Source: Tetranychus cinnabarinus
Taxonomy: Eukaryota > Arthropoda > Arachnida > Trombidiformes > Tetranychidae
Reading direction: 5' to 3'
Assembly: GCA_022266195.1 (NCBI GenBank)
Contig: WHVY01000005.1
Coordinates: 4,278,001-4,342,000, forward strand
Length of the DNA stretch: 64,000 bases
Below are positions 1-14,200 of this stretch, piece after piece. Under the pieces are notes generated by a model, which saw nothing but the letters and a program-made list of their open reading frames with translations, was not told the origin of the DNA and did no database searches. The first letter of the stretch is position 1, and every line of letters begins with the position of its first letter. Both the position numbers and the translations under genes were made by a program.

Positions 1-3000
1 TTCATGTATTCATCTAATTTTGGAAAAATTGAATTTCCAAAATGAACATTCTCAGAGCAACTGTAGATGGACAACTTTGGAACCTCTTTTTATTAAACTT
101 TCACAATTTGTTTCCATCATAACCCTCATGAAGATCATGATTATCATCAATGTTGATTGACAACATGAAAAGTTATGAGAGCAATTACATTTTCACTTCT
201 CAGTTTTTATCTTTACAAATCATGAGTAATTAAGCCTCTCAATTATCAACATTTGGTATCTTTGGATTGACAGAAAAACAAGTTGATAATAAATATCATT
301 TAATAATTCAATGATGATCATTACAATCATCAAAATAATTAAAAACAAAACTATTAACGTTAAATGAATGTGTTGGTCAAGGTAAAAAGAGTGGATGAAA
401 AAAAGAGTGAAAAAGATGAGGAAGAAGAAAAAAAAGTGATGAAGATTGAACATTTCACTAACATTGAGTTAACTGCCAATCAATCCAATGAACCTGAAAA
501 ATGAGGATGATGATGAAAGTAACAATATTATTGATGAAAAATGGTTTTGATTAAAAAAAGGCCGCAGGGAGAAGTGGTGAGAAAAGTTATTGTTTTTGAA
601 TTTTTTTTGTTTTCTTCTTCCTTCCAATAAGGACTGGTATTTAATGGTAAATGAATGTTTGGTGAAATATTTTTTTTTGGTTACATTTTGATGAATTGGT
701 TAACAAAGTGATGATGATGATGATAAACGGAAGTGAACAACTGTGAAGACGAAGACAGACAAAGTCATCCTCTATCAACAAACTTATCATTATAATCATC
801 ATCTCATCAACTTTACTGTTTTTGCCATAAAAATATCATCTAACCTTGGATTCAATTACTTTTATTCATAATGTTTTTTGTTCATTCATCATCATCATCA
901 TCATAGCTGTAACCATTTTCCCATCACCTAAGTGACTTTGTAGAAGCCGAAAGACACGAAAATTTCAACCTAAACAAGTCACTTTCACTGCATCAAGTGT
1001 AAGCACATCAAAGGCTTTGCTCAAGAAAAATGTCATTTTTTGTTTTCTCAGTAAAGTAAATGTTGCAAGGCCGAGGGACATCAAATGATCAACCTAGACG
1101 AGTCACTTTGCCCCATTGAATGTTGCTTACCAAGAGGCCTTTTCCACGTAAATTATTTCCACACTTCTCATCATTTTGATAATAAATGTCAATCTCGCCA
1201 TGTTTTGCCATTGAGATGGTTCAAGTTTTTCCGCTCTATTCAAACTTCAAGTGTCGTTTTTGGGGCTCATTTTGAAAAATGGGTGAAGATGGAAATGATG
1301 AAAAGTGGGTGAGAAAATGGATGAATCCCTCTTCACTCTCTTTTCATTCCTTTTTTTAGGATCATTTTCTTTCCTCTGTAAATGTGTAATGTTTAGATGA
1401 GCTTTTTTAATGTTCATTGTAATTCATTTTGTTTTTTTGCTTACACTTTGGACGCATTTTTTAACTTGAAAACCATACACTTAATATCACATTACGATGA
1501 GAGTTAGAGAGGCCAAAAGGCAAGATTAAGGATGAAGAGGATGAAATATGATGATGATGATTCAATCAATGAAGTGGACTTGAGCACCTTTATGATTATA
1601 TTAAAGACCGGTAAAAATGGGAATCAAAAAGGTGGATAAAGTTAACTATCTTAAGTCAATATTGAAGATGATGATAAATGTGAAAGCAAAATGAATTATT
1701 ACAATGTGAATCATCATCTTCTTCTTGCTTATTTCTCCTTGAAAATTCAACCAGATAAATGTTTCACCAGTTTCAACCAATAATTACACTTATAATTCAT
1801 TTGTTTTAACTCTTAATCAAAACTATCAACTCTGTTATTTACATTTTTAGCGATTCCTTAAGAGCAACTTTCTTCTTTTTTCTCATCATAATTTTCAATT
1901 AGAACAGTTTCAGGCACTTTATCTCCTCCCTCTCAAGCCCCTTTGGTGATTTATTTTGTTTATTATTGATTTTTATTGAAGTTGCCTTTTCTCATCAAAC
2001 CTGATTGAAAATTTATTTTAATTTTTCTTTAGTTTTTTACTCAAGAAAAAGTAATTGCTTCAATAGATGGCGTTGATCAATGAACAATTTTTCGTATTTT
2101 TAGCTTCACTGGTGTCCTCTTGCGGTGAAATTATCCGTAACTTTGAATTGGGATTTTGATTAATTTTTTTATTGTTCAATAATTATTGATTTTATCATTT
2201 TATTTTTATCTTTTCTTCATTTTCTTTATTCCCAATGTTTATGTCTTGTTCAATTTTATTGTATTCCAAGGTGATTAATTGTTCTTACTTTTGTATTTCA
2301 TGTGTTGCATTCATCTTTAAGAAAGGTCGGTTAGGAAATTGAAAGAACGATGAAAAGAAAAGCTTAAAGTTGAAGACTAACCGGTGGAAAGGTAATTTTT
2401 GGCTTTTTTTTACCTGATGGATTAGTGGTTATAATTGGGTTTTATGGTTAAAATAAGCCTTGACCGTTGTATAAGAGGTTTGATAAAAGGAGGTTCGCTT
2501 GATTGAATAGTGTCTATGTGAGGTGACTGTAAGATGAGAAGAAAGGCAAAAGAAAGAGATGAGAAAGAAGCGAGTGAAAGATAATATTTATCTTCTGACG
2601 GCACCAAAAGAGAAATGAAATGAGGAAGGAAAAAATAAAACAAAATTAGCGATTGCTATTTTGAACCAGTTTTGTCTATGCTGATATTTTGTTATTATTA
2701 ATCTTAATAATGTAATAACAATAATGACAATACAACAGTTATTAATGTTGACCGCGTGTTCATTCTATTTAGTTAACAACAAAAGGCTACCAAATATGTT
2801 TTTTCCCAGCTTTTAATGCCAACAATAATATTCAATTTACCTATTTCCGTATTTCTCTTTTCTCCCTTTTAAACATATTGATCTGTTAGGTTACCAGACT
2901 GTACAATGGAAGTCCAAATTGACCTTTTGTTTTTGACTAAGGGACACAACAGGAAGGGTAAACGGACTTGAATTTACAATCGCCATTGGAAAAAATTGGA

Positions 3001-6000
3001 GTCAAACTGGAAAATAACATACAAACGGCGGAAGGGCAATAATAATGTGTTTATGTGTATACAAAATGATTAACAAATGGAGATCAAATAACGGTCAACT
3101 TTGGTCCATCAAGGATGAAAGGGAGAGAAAAGGTGATCCGTTAAAAACATGGTGAATCCCAAAAAAGAAGAAGGAGGAAAATCAATTTCTGCCGAGCAAA
3201 CTGTTGGATGAGGCCACTTTCTCTTCATCTTTTCATTTCAAGTTGTCGTCGACTTTATCCGCATCATTTTACATCAAAACTTGACCTTATAATGTCCCCA
3301 GGTCAAACATCGGTAAATAGATACTTGGTCCATCTGCCTTTTAGGAAAAGACAAAGACCATTGAATAAGCTTAACCTTCTCCTTTGCCTCTTTTTTTACC
3401 CTGTTATGTGAGTCTATATCATGGTCTTAGTCTAACCAAGTGAATCTCCCATGACGAGAAGAGAGGGTCTTCTCTGACCTTGTTTATAACTCTCTTATCT
3501 TCCTCATCTTCATTTTTTATCTCTTTGCTTTCTCCTTGCCTCCATTTTTTCATACAATTGCATACATTACTTTTAAAGGCATAATTTTTCCATTTTAATT
3601 TTCCCGCCTCAAAATTGGCAAAAAAACCTTTTTCTATTCAATATTTTTACATTTTTTTAATCTTCTTTTTCTGCTTTCTTTTTTTCAGGCTCATCTTGAT
3701 CTAACTTTCTCTCTCTCTCTTTACGCTGTTAGAGGCCAATTAGAGGTTAACATTTGATTGACAAGTAACACCAACATTGGAAGATGTTAATTTCATTTTC
3801 ATCTCTCTTCATATGTTCACTTGAATCAGCAGAAAGCAGTGAACGAAGGTAGCACCAGAAGCTGATGCTGATGCTGATGCTGATGATGACGATGATGAGC
3901 AACAATAACGACATACCAATGATCAGGATGGGAAAATGATGATTGGATATAAACATTAAACATAATCTTGAGTCTACAATTAGCCTCTCAAGAAAAAAAG
4001 AAGATAATGATTCCCTTGAGATACTTCTCTTTGCCAATACAACGTTCTCCAGCAGATAATAACAATCATCATCTAATTCATTCACATTACAAGTGGATAG
4101 CAAACTTAACCTTTAAAGGTAGAATAATTATGCATAGGAAATGGCAGCGATTAATTTATTAATTGCAATTGACAGAAATTCATTTTCTATGCATTTTGCA
4201 TGCTTTTGAGTCCGGTTTTACACAGGAAGATGAAGGAAAGTCCACTAGTTTTCGCTGGGAAAACATCATCAAAAATTGGTGAAAACCATTCCTGTTATCG
4301 ACACAAATCAAGATCGATAAAGATTGAATCAAGAAAGAGATAGGAAAGCCATGAGATATACATTGGCATATCTTTGGGATACAAGTTATGACAGCATGGA
4401 AAATGGAAAGCCCTGAAAATTCCAACCTGTTTTCTTGTTGTTACCTTCTGACAGCATTTCACTTTGATCATTCACTTGGACGTGCTAATTGACATGCAGT
4501 TAATAAAATAAGCACACGTTAGATGACACTATAAGCGCTTTAAAAACGTTGCTCGAAGGTTCAATTACTGTATCAATTTTGAAAATTGCTTTACGTAAGT
4601 TCAACTTTTGCATATTTTTAATGTTTTCAAAAGCAACTGTAGTCATGATTAATCCTTTACTTTGAGGTTGTTGTATCTGCATAAATTGCATTCCAAGTTT
4701 CATTGGAATTATGTCAAAATTTGATTCATTAATGACACCAAAAGCAATTACGATCAATTTGTAAATATTTTTAATTTTTACTCTTTTTCTTCTTTTTCAG
4801 CGTCAAATTGGGAAAAATTAGCTTTGATTGCAAACTAGACAAGTGATTATGGTTATGATTTCTGGCAAAGCTTACGAATGGATTCTAATCAAACTCGTTT
4901 TACTCTTTCCTGTGATCAAATTCACGTAATAATCAAGGTAATCAAGCTTTGATTCTTGTGATTAACGAAATATTCATAAGCAAAAACAGTAAACTCAAGT
5001 GTTGAGTGTAATTTGATTCAACTTAAAATTAATTTTGAAATTAGCTACAAAATCTAGTTGAAAACTAATTTTAATTTCTCTCTACATTTTTTTCATTTCA
5101 GAATTATCATGAAACGAGAAAATTGAAACAAACCTTGGAGATGATTGGAATAATTGTTGGGTAATAATAATCATACAATCAAAAGACAATTATTCAATAA
5201 TCTGTATTAGCTTAAATTGCTTGACAGCTTTAATGGCAATTCATGTCATTAAAATAAATTGAAATTCATTGATAATTATTAATTATCTTTTCTAATTTTT
5301 GCCCTCAGATAATCACCAATCAATGCGAGAATTAAAATCAATTGGAATTGAAAGAAACTGGTTAATCTATTTTTGTATTCATTTGTTTTTCTGGTTAAAC
5401 ATTTGGTTGTTACCAGATTTAGAGCCTTGAACCAGGAAGCTTTATTAACCTCTTTTCCAAGGTAATTTAAAACTTCCTTCTAGCCGTAAGCCAAATCAAA
5501 TTATATTAACAATTTAACCTTACCAATTAACATTATTTTAAGGTTATTATTTAATTAGGGTTAGCGGTTAACAAAAACTAAAGATTACAATTGTCATCAC
5601 ACTATTATTCAAGCAATTATGAAAGTTTACTTTTTTGATTTACCATTAACCAGAAACAATTTAGTTTATTAATTGTTCCACCTGTCATTACAGAGACACA
5701 ACAGAGAAGATCAATTATTTATAATTGATTAATACTTTACAATTAATTATTTATTTACCTTTTTGACTAACAATTACGATTTTCAATATTTTTCAAAAGT
5801 AAATTATCTTTGATGAGTTGCGTTGCGAATAACGAAATCACCAAATCTTGATTGTTACGCTAATCAAAGGTTTATTTACTTAATTAGATTTTACTAGTTA
5901 ATCTTTCCAATCAATTAAGTGTTTAAGTAGGCCTTGAAGGACAGTTTATTTAATCATTAATCAAACAATCTCATTTGATTAAATATCGCTAATCGCATTG

Positions 6001-9000
6001 TTTACCAATATTTAATCAAAACACAAGCTTATTCAACAAAAACATATTAAAGCAATCAATATTACCATTAGTTTAAGTAACCGGGACAATTAAAGGCACA
6101 CTTTGATGCACATTTAAAGTTACATTTTGAATAACAATTGACGAAAGTGAAATCAATTAATTGCAATTAAAAGTTAACCAAAAATTGCTTTATTGATATG
6201 AAAGATGAGATGAAAATTGTCAGTGAAAAGATGGGAAAGAAAAATGTTTATCAAGAAAAGGAAAAAACATCGATATCGATCCAGAAGAGAATAGAAAAGT
6301 TGCTAGTTCGACTTGATGATGAAGATTAAGATGAGGATGATTTGGATGAGGATGAAGATGAAAATGTGAAGATCGATGAATGCAAAGACTTTTGTTGCTT
6401 CATCTTAAAGGTCCAATGATAAATGCATTGAGGATGCTTACAAAGAGAGCAATGAAATGGTTCAATTTGGTTCCTCTACCAACATTCCGGCTCTTTTACG
6501 CTCTCATCTTCAGGAATCCATTTTTATTTTGCCAAACATAATCCGCGAAGATTTTCATCTCTTTTTTTCAGAATCTTTCTTCTATCATTTTTCTCATCTT
6601 TTCTTCCCCTGATTTCTTTAAAGATATCATTGACCCATTTTTCAGATGCCTTTTTACTTGCCTTATCGCTGTCCATCTTTTGACCTCGCACTGGGAGTAA
6701 ATGTATCACTCTAACTATGTTTACCTTCAGTCTTTCTCATCATCATTACTCTCAGCTTTTCCTCTTTTTTTCCTTTCATTTTCTTCATTTCTCTCTTCAT
6801 TCATTTTCATCACATTTTCATCAACTTCATATTAACATCAATTGCCTTTTCTGCTTGCACTTTTACTGATTAACAAATGTCTCATTGATTATCAATTTCA
6901 ATTGAAACATTGTTAGTCAACTTGGAAACATTTGAATGGACAATTTATGCTCTGGGTTTACCTTCAGTTTGTCACTTTATGTTTCCATTAGAATCAATTG
7001 TCTTCAATCAGACACTATTTTAATCATTTGAAAGTCGTTCAGACCTTTGAGGTTAACAAATAGATCAATCTTTGGACTAATTAGATCAAATGTTTATAAT
7101 TAACACATTTGCTACCCTTGACCTTGTTTTGGAATCAATTGGAAACAATCAAATTTAATGGATTAAAAAAGCCAGCACAGTGAAACAATTTAAACGCGTA
7201 AATTGATGAAAAAAGGCGCATAAAAGTGAAATTGAAAGACAATCAAGCTCGGATACTTTAAAGAAACATAATTAACGGCAATTAATCAATGTGATTACGA
7301 TAATAAAGAGTAAACTTGACCTTAGCGAGTTTATCAGATCGGAAAGGTTACAAGCTTTGGTTAACTTTCCATTTGACTTTGACATTGTATTGAATGTTGG
7401 TTAACTTTTTTACTTTTTTTCAATTGATCATTGAATTGGACGAAATAGTCGCTTTTCAATGGCAATTAAAATTAGCAACACTAATTATCTTTTTATAATT
7501 AGACACAAAGAAATGATGAACGCTTCTTTTTTTTCTTCTAGCGTTAAAATTGATCTTAAATGACGATGGAAAGATTGATTATGGTTGACATTCAATGGGA
7601 AAGATAAATTCGCCAAACCTCTTATTGGTATTATTTTTGGAAATGCAAGTGGTCCATATGATTTGTGATTTAACATTGAGATTATGGTTGTAACCTCCAT
7701 TGTAATTGCTATTGGTTATTATTTAATAATTAGACGATATTTGCCTAATTATGATTTATAATTTATAAATGGTAATGATAACTATCGTGAACAACATTTG
7801 CAAAATGGAAATATCATCTTTCAATTGTCACAGGCAACTTGACAAGAGACTTTAAGTATCTCTATCTTTGATTAACTAATCATTCAAGGGGTCCCATTTA
7901 CAAGTAATACGGTTGATAGATATTTTGGGACTTTTTAGTGTTAATATCAATTGCAATTTAACTTGAAAAATTACAATTTAAAAGTAGAGAGAGAGAGAGG
8001 AAGGATGGCGAAGGAAAAATTTCCATGTTAATTGAATTGGAGGCTTTTTGAGGTTCAAAATGTTGCTTGCAAATGAATTTATTTTTTTCTCCTTCTTCTT
8101 TTTCTTCTTCTTTTCGTTCATCTTCTTCCTCAACTCATCATTCTCTTGGTGTTCAAAGCTTGGAGAAATGGTTGTCGTAATAAGATTTGTAGGAGGAACA
8201 CGAAGACTCGTCAAGGCCAATGTTGGACCATTTTTGGAGAAGAGCCTAAAAATAAGAAATGGCTTGTATTTGAGGTTCCTTTCTTATTCACACCAATTGA
8301 ACCACACATAACCAATTTGGTGAGTTATGTTCAACTGTTGGTGAGGTGATGAAGATGGGAATGTTGGCGAAATGGCTTAAGATAATCATGGAAAATAAGA
8401 GCACAATTATAACAATAACAATTACAATTTATCCCGATAACACCAATCTGTTAACAGATATTACACAAAGATCTTTAAGAAGCCCTTAGCGCCATCTTTA
8501 CGACCATCTCCAATATAACTGTTATTAACGTCAGATGGCGATGGTAAAAAACAATGGCTTTAACCGTTTAACCGATTACTAAGCTTTTGTTGTTATGCTT
8601 TAAAATTGGGATTTTGCTGATCAGATTAGTGTTTAAATTCTGATCAACTGTTCATCTTATTCAGTTCAGTGCCATTTTTAGTGTCTAGCCTGGTTAATAG
8701 CTTATACAATGTCAAAAGAGTGTTTAATTAGAATTGTCAAAGAGTCGTAAAAGAATCAATGAAGTTTTCATTTTTAACTTGCCTTTACTCACCAGTTTCA
8801 GGTTACCCATCAATTAATTGGCTGCTCGCCCAAATTGTGTTACAACAACAATTGTAACAGTTTCCATCTTATCAGTCAACCATCTATGTTATTAAAACTT
8901 CCGGAATAATTTGAATTACATCTATTATCTAATCATGTTCACCATGTTTTTACCAGCAGAGCTTTTGGTGACTCTTTACCTTCATTTGGTGATGGAACCA

Positions 9001-11248
9001 AAGATTACAATGGAACCATCAACAGGAAATTTTATTAAGTTAACATGCAACAGACGTCCTTAATCAATACTTAATCAGTGCAATGTCTTATGATTGGTGA
9101 ATTATGAATATTTGCCAATGTGATATCAAAAGACAAATGTGATTAAAATTGGAAGGTTTAATGTCTTGAGGTTCAACTTGCAATTCTCAAGCAATATTGC
9201 ATACCAGTTGCCTCAATTTTATCAGATTACTATTTACTTTCGCTGATTAGTGGCAACTTTCTAACTATTATAGCAGTAAATGTACCAATAACGAAGTGTA
9301 ATAAATGTTATCTAATAATCTAACCGATAATTGTAACATATTCAAAATATTTGCCAATAAAACAAAAAATGTTATTACAATTGTAGTAAACCATTTAATC
9401 TGTTCAATTATCAGCAAAAAAAGCTATCTTTACCATCCTCAAATTGATTGTATCTTTACTTTCACTTGTATACACAATTAAGTAAACCGGTTTAATTGTA
9501 GCTTATCTAGTCTGTTAGGAAGTAAAATGTAAAGTGAATGGAAATTAACTATTTTGCTTAAATTATTAGCTAACTGATTCAACTTGCGTTTTTTAATCGT
9601 CCTTATGAAGGTTAATCTTTACCTAAACTCAGGGATTCCAGCTTTAACTTTCACCAATTGTTGGAAAAGGCAAGTTCCAAGTAATCAATCACACGTTGAC
9701 TGATTAACAAAGTTGAAAGATGCTAATGAAGGTGGTGATTAAGATTAGAGTTATATTAATAGTTGTTGACCCCAACTATGGAAATAAATGATTCAAGTTA
9801 ATTTTATAAGACAAATGTTGACTAATGAAGCTAAAAATATCTAATCCTGTATTCCAAATGCAATTCAAGTTGATTCAACATTAGATGACAAAAACTGTGT
9901 CCAGAAATAAATCATTTAAATTGCAGTTATTTGCAAGGTAATGTTATATGTAATGTTTAATAAATTGGAAGATTATTGTTGACTTAATTTTATTTGTTTA
10001 AAGTTAACTTGATTGCCTTGTAAAAGTTCAATAAAGATTTAATGGTGTTACAAGGTAATCTAACCTTGAAGGTTGGTGAGTTAATCAAGTGATTACTATT
10101 TTACAATTAAGCCTTTTAATCTTTTGTATATAAATTGTTTCAAGTGTTGTTATTGTTGTTGTGTTTTTTTGTCATCAAAAAATGGTTGAATAAACAAACC
10201 GACAAATCTCACAATATGGATTAACTTTCATTGTAACTTGATTAAGAAACAAGATTAACCAAGCGAAACAATGACAATACAATTAGTTATAATAAATGAT
10301 TAAAGGCTTTAGGAAACAATTTGGATTGCAATGCAAAATAACTTAATAACATAAATCATGGATTAAATGAGTTAACATGACAAGCTTTAGATTAATGAAA
10401 TGGTAAATACCAAACATTCTTGAAACGTTATCAAAACCTAATTTGTTAGGTTTTTAACAATTTAATTTGACTTTCAGGAGAGGTAAGACAGAAGATGGAA
10501 TAACATTTTTAAAAGATTTAAGAAAAGATTCAGGATGAAGATGGGAAAAGCATGAGAATGATGATGAACAGAGGAAACAATGAAGAAATGGAAGATTGAA
10601 GAAAAGTGTTAAAATAGAATAAAATTCAAAATTAGAGTTGAGGTAATGAATGAAGGACAATGATTGCTGTTGAAATTCCCATTGCCGTAAATTGCAGGGA
10701 AATTTAAATATTAGATCTAAATAGTTGTAAAACATTGCGAAAAATTGAATCCCTGAAGGCATTGCGATAATTATCGGGCTAAATTTTGGTGAATATGGAT
10801 TCGATTCTTTAGTTTTCTTTTGTTCGTCTTGGAAATTATATGATTTGCTTGTTAATTGTGCGTCTTTTCCAAGGACTTTGCTTATGGCCTGGTAATTACA
10901 TGATGATTCAAGAAAATAGCAGGAAAAATGAGACTCGTCACTCCTGTCTTTACCAGTGTTTTAATTAAAACCACTCTTTGATTGGAACAACCAAGAAAAG
11001 GTTTTTTTTCTGCTTCTCTCACTGTTTGCGTGTTGTGATGATGTAAAAATGTTGAAATAAATGATTTAATAAAATAAATGACTTTTAAAATACAATTGAC
11101 GATTTGATGGTAATGAAGCTTGGCGTAAATTGAATGGATTCCGTCAAAAGAACGAATTGATTGGCATTGATTTAGTTTTCACTTTTTTTTGGATAACTTG
11201 ACATTTAACCGTAAACATCTTTAAATGGTTTCCCTCTATTCAAATTAA
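1..11248. other. Gene-poor AT-rich stretch, no gene supported
   Basis: No open segment here has a recognisable domain or a convincing exon structure; the short open frames on both strands are low in complexity or lack splice context. Visible content is simple sequence: ATG/ATC trinucleotide runs near 709-723 and 887-905, a GCTGAT run near 3861-3898, and a pyrimidine-rich tract near 8080-8135. The 8-mer AGATGGCG occurs at 2065 and 8533 and in reverse at 8490. The stretch lies downstream of the FAR gene and could be intergenic or intronic to a gene outside the window. Confidence 0.5.
3861..3898. repeat. GCTGAT/GATGAC microsatellite
   Basis: GCTGAT is repeated several times and grades into GATGAC/GATGAT. 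A 118-residue open frame on the minus strand crosses it and reads the repeat as alternating Ile-Ser, which explains part of its length. Confidence 0.8.
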
Positions 11249-14200
11249 TCAAACTGATCCTGGAGTCCATTTGAGGCTTAACTTGCGGACAATCTCAAGA
11301 CTACGATGGAGAGATGATTTTTTGTTGAGTGATTGATAAGTCACGGTAACCAGTAATCCAAGTTTGAGCATTTGAGTGATCAGGTAAAGCCTGTGAAAGA
11401 AGAGAAAATAGAAAAAAAAGAAAGTTTATTTAGTGGACAGGTAAGCTTAGAAAGTGTAAGATGAGATGTTTGTTTTTTTCACTGTTTACTTTCTCATTTC
11501 ATTGTAGCATTGTAACCTTAGAATAACTTTGTACTTTAGGTAAAAAAAATTCTTTACATGATTATGGTGATTATCATCAATTCGTTGTCAATTAGCGTGA
11601 TTGTTAACATCTAATATGAACTTTCTTATGTCGAGTTGTTATTAATGGTTAGGAGCTGCAAGTTTCGAGGTTAACCTTATTATCAGATAATTCAATTTCT
11701 ATTCTCTGCAGCTTCCAACCTTAAAAATTAGTATTATTTTTCAATGATAGAAAGAATGGAAAAAAGGGAAAAAAATTCTCACCAGCTTTTTATTGCGTTA
11801 TTATAGTGGTTACTTTTATAATATTTGGCCATAATATTGTGTTTATCTTACCTTTTGAGGTTTGCTCTAGCCTTAGGTAACGTTCGCGGTTCCTCTTTAA
11901 GAAGGTATTTCCTTACTCCAAGAACATAATTTTCAATATAGTCACACCAATTAATGGACTGAACGTCAATAGAAAATTTTTCAAAATCCTTCTGATTCAG
12001 TGATTGCATTAATTGTTTGAAATTTTCATTCTTAAATGTCCATTCGTTTGTGGTAAAGTATTCCAATGCATTCATGGCTCGATGCACTTTTTGGTAAACT
12101 TGATTTAAACTATAAATGGAAAGGAAAAGTAAAATTTAAATAAGATTTGTGTTTATAGTTGAACGACTAGAATCAGGATAATGGATAATTTTAGGACAAT
12201 AACATACATTGGCTTGTGTCCGGTCAATTTGAATAAAAGGTCTACAACGAAGGCGGGAATGTAATGCTCAAGAAGAAGGAAAAATTCATGGACAATCCTA
12301 TTTGAATGGAATGAAGCACCAGGATATCGGAAAAGTTGTATGCTTGGATGCTTTATCAATAATCCATGTGAAATGTTTTGAAATGTATCCCAATTGATCG
12401 GGTTTAATGATCCTGATGTACAATTGATCACAGTGGTTCCCTTTTCAGCTTTATTTGCCACAAACCAGGCCGAAGTAATTAAAGTGTTGGCAACAATATC
12501 CACTGGTATCATATCACAAATTTTATCACCATGTACATGCATCGTCCGGAGTACACCTTTACCAGAAGATACAAGGAATCCTGATGGACCATTGTAATTA
12601 TCAATCCAACCAGGAGTAGGATCCTTCCATGAAGCAGTAATAATGGAAGGTCTAACTATGGCAATAGACATATTGTTTCCTTCTTGATACAATAAGTTCT
12701 CAGCTAAAGCCTTGGTATAATGATAACTGCTAGGTCGACCATTGTAAAGTTGATCAGCGATCATCTCTAGTGTGTCATCATTCATCCATCTAAATATAAA
12801 GTAAAAAAAGAATGAAATTAGTCAAAAAATCAAGGATATTACATTCAGAATAATGAGAAAATCACAGTTTGAATCTTATTAGTGTTATGAATTAACATTA
12901 GGCGAAAAAACAAAGCCAATGAAATTCATTGAATAAAAAAATCAAGATTGCATTTGTTAAATGACCAAATTGGTTTGGAAGTTATAATTTTTCAAAATTT
13001 TTGATAAGCTTGATCTTAGTGCTTTCAGATTTTGAGGCAGAAAGATGCTCAATAATGTATTGGATCATGCAGAACTCATCGCCATAAAGAAGCAAATTGT
13101 CAGAAATAAAGGTTAATTTGATTGGCAATGCAAACCATTAAAAATTGTGATTTGCATTGTAAATTAATTTTTTACATCAATGATTGGAATAGCGAAAAAA
13201 AACATGATATATTGATGAATAACCATGAAAAAAGTTTTCCTAACCAAGGTTGAAAGATATTCTTACGTTTCTTTTTTTACTTGCTGTGCTACTTTAATTT
13301 AATTAAATGTGTTTGAGTGATTGACAAAAAAACATATTTTTGTGTGATTACTGAACGAAGAAGGAAAAGAACAAAAAATTTCTTAAATTGAGTATTTTGA
13401 GGTTTCATCATGTGTGAAGGACAGTAGCACAAATTGAGGAAATAATAGGCCTGATAATGAAATAATGAAGATAAAATTATTCTAAATAAAATTTGTAACA
13501 TTTTAAATGATGACGGTGGTGAAGCTGCTGGAGTGAGCAGTGAACATGATGAATGATGGTAAGATAACTAGTGGACAGAAAATTTTGGAAATACTGAAAA
13601 TCAGTATTCCAAGTTGAAGGTTTTCCTCTAATCGATGACCGTTTATATTGGAAATAAATAGACGAATGTCATGAAACAGAAGAAAAGCTAACAAGGAAAA
13701 TTGGAATCGTAAGGAAAAAAACATTATCAAGAGTAATTGATGGATTAGAACCTTAATTATGAGTTTAAATAAACGAAACCAATTGTGAGCTATGATTTAG
13801 AGGAATCATGTAGGCATTGAAAGTGATTGTTCAATTGTTGTTTATCGATGACGAAAGATTTCATTGTTTTGTTGTCTCTTATTGATTGTTAAAAATTATT
13901 GAAATTATTCTTACTTGGAAATTTCAATCACTTTTTGAACAGCAACAGGTTCTAAATAGACTTTCTCTTGGATTCCTTGTTTAACAACGTTACAGTATGC
14001 TGTTGATACATGAACCAAAGCCTATGAAAAATGAAAAAAAGAGATTAGTCGATTTAAATTGGAAGTAATTCAGGGAAAAAGATGGGACTGATAAGAAGTA
14101 AATTAGGAATATTGGGAACAAGAAATTTGTCCAACTAAAACCAGTTTTCTTGTTAATGGCCCAATGTTTACTGGCCTAAAGTAAGTTGGTAAAATTTGAA

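Noticed and set aside
3747..4103. 118-codon minus-strand frame
   Set aside because: It crosses the GCTGAT microsatellite and has no recognisable features outside it.
8048..8349. Two overlapping plus-strand frames after a pyrimidine tract
   Set aside because: The first part is a Phe-rich translation of a TTC repeat; neither frame shows a domain.
8490..8540. Inverted pair of AGATGGCG motifs as a MITE
   Set aside because: Only 8 bp are paired and there is no target duplication.
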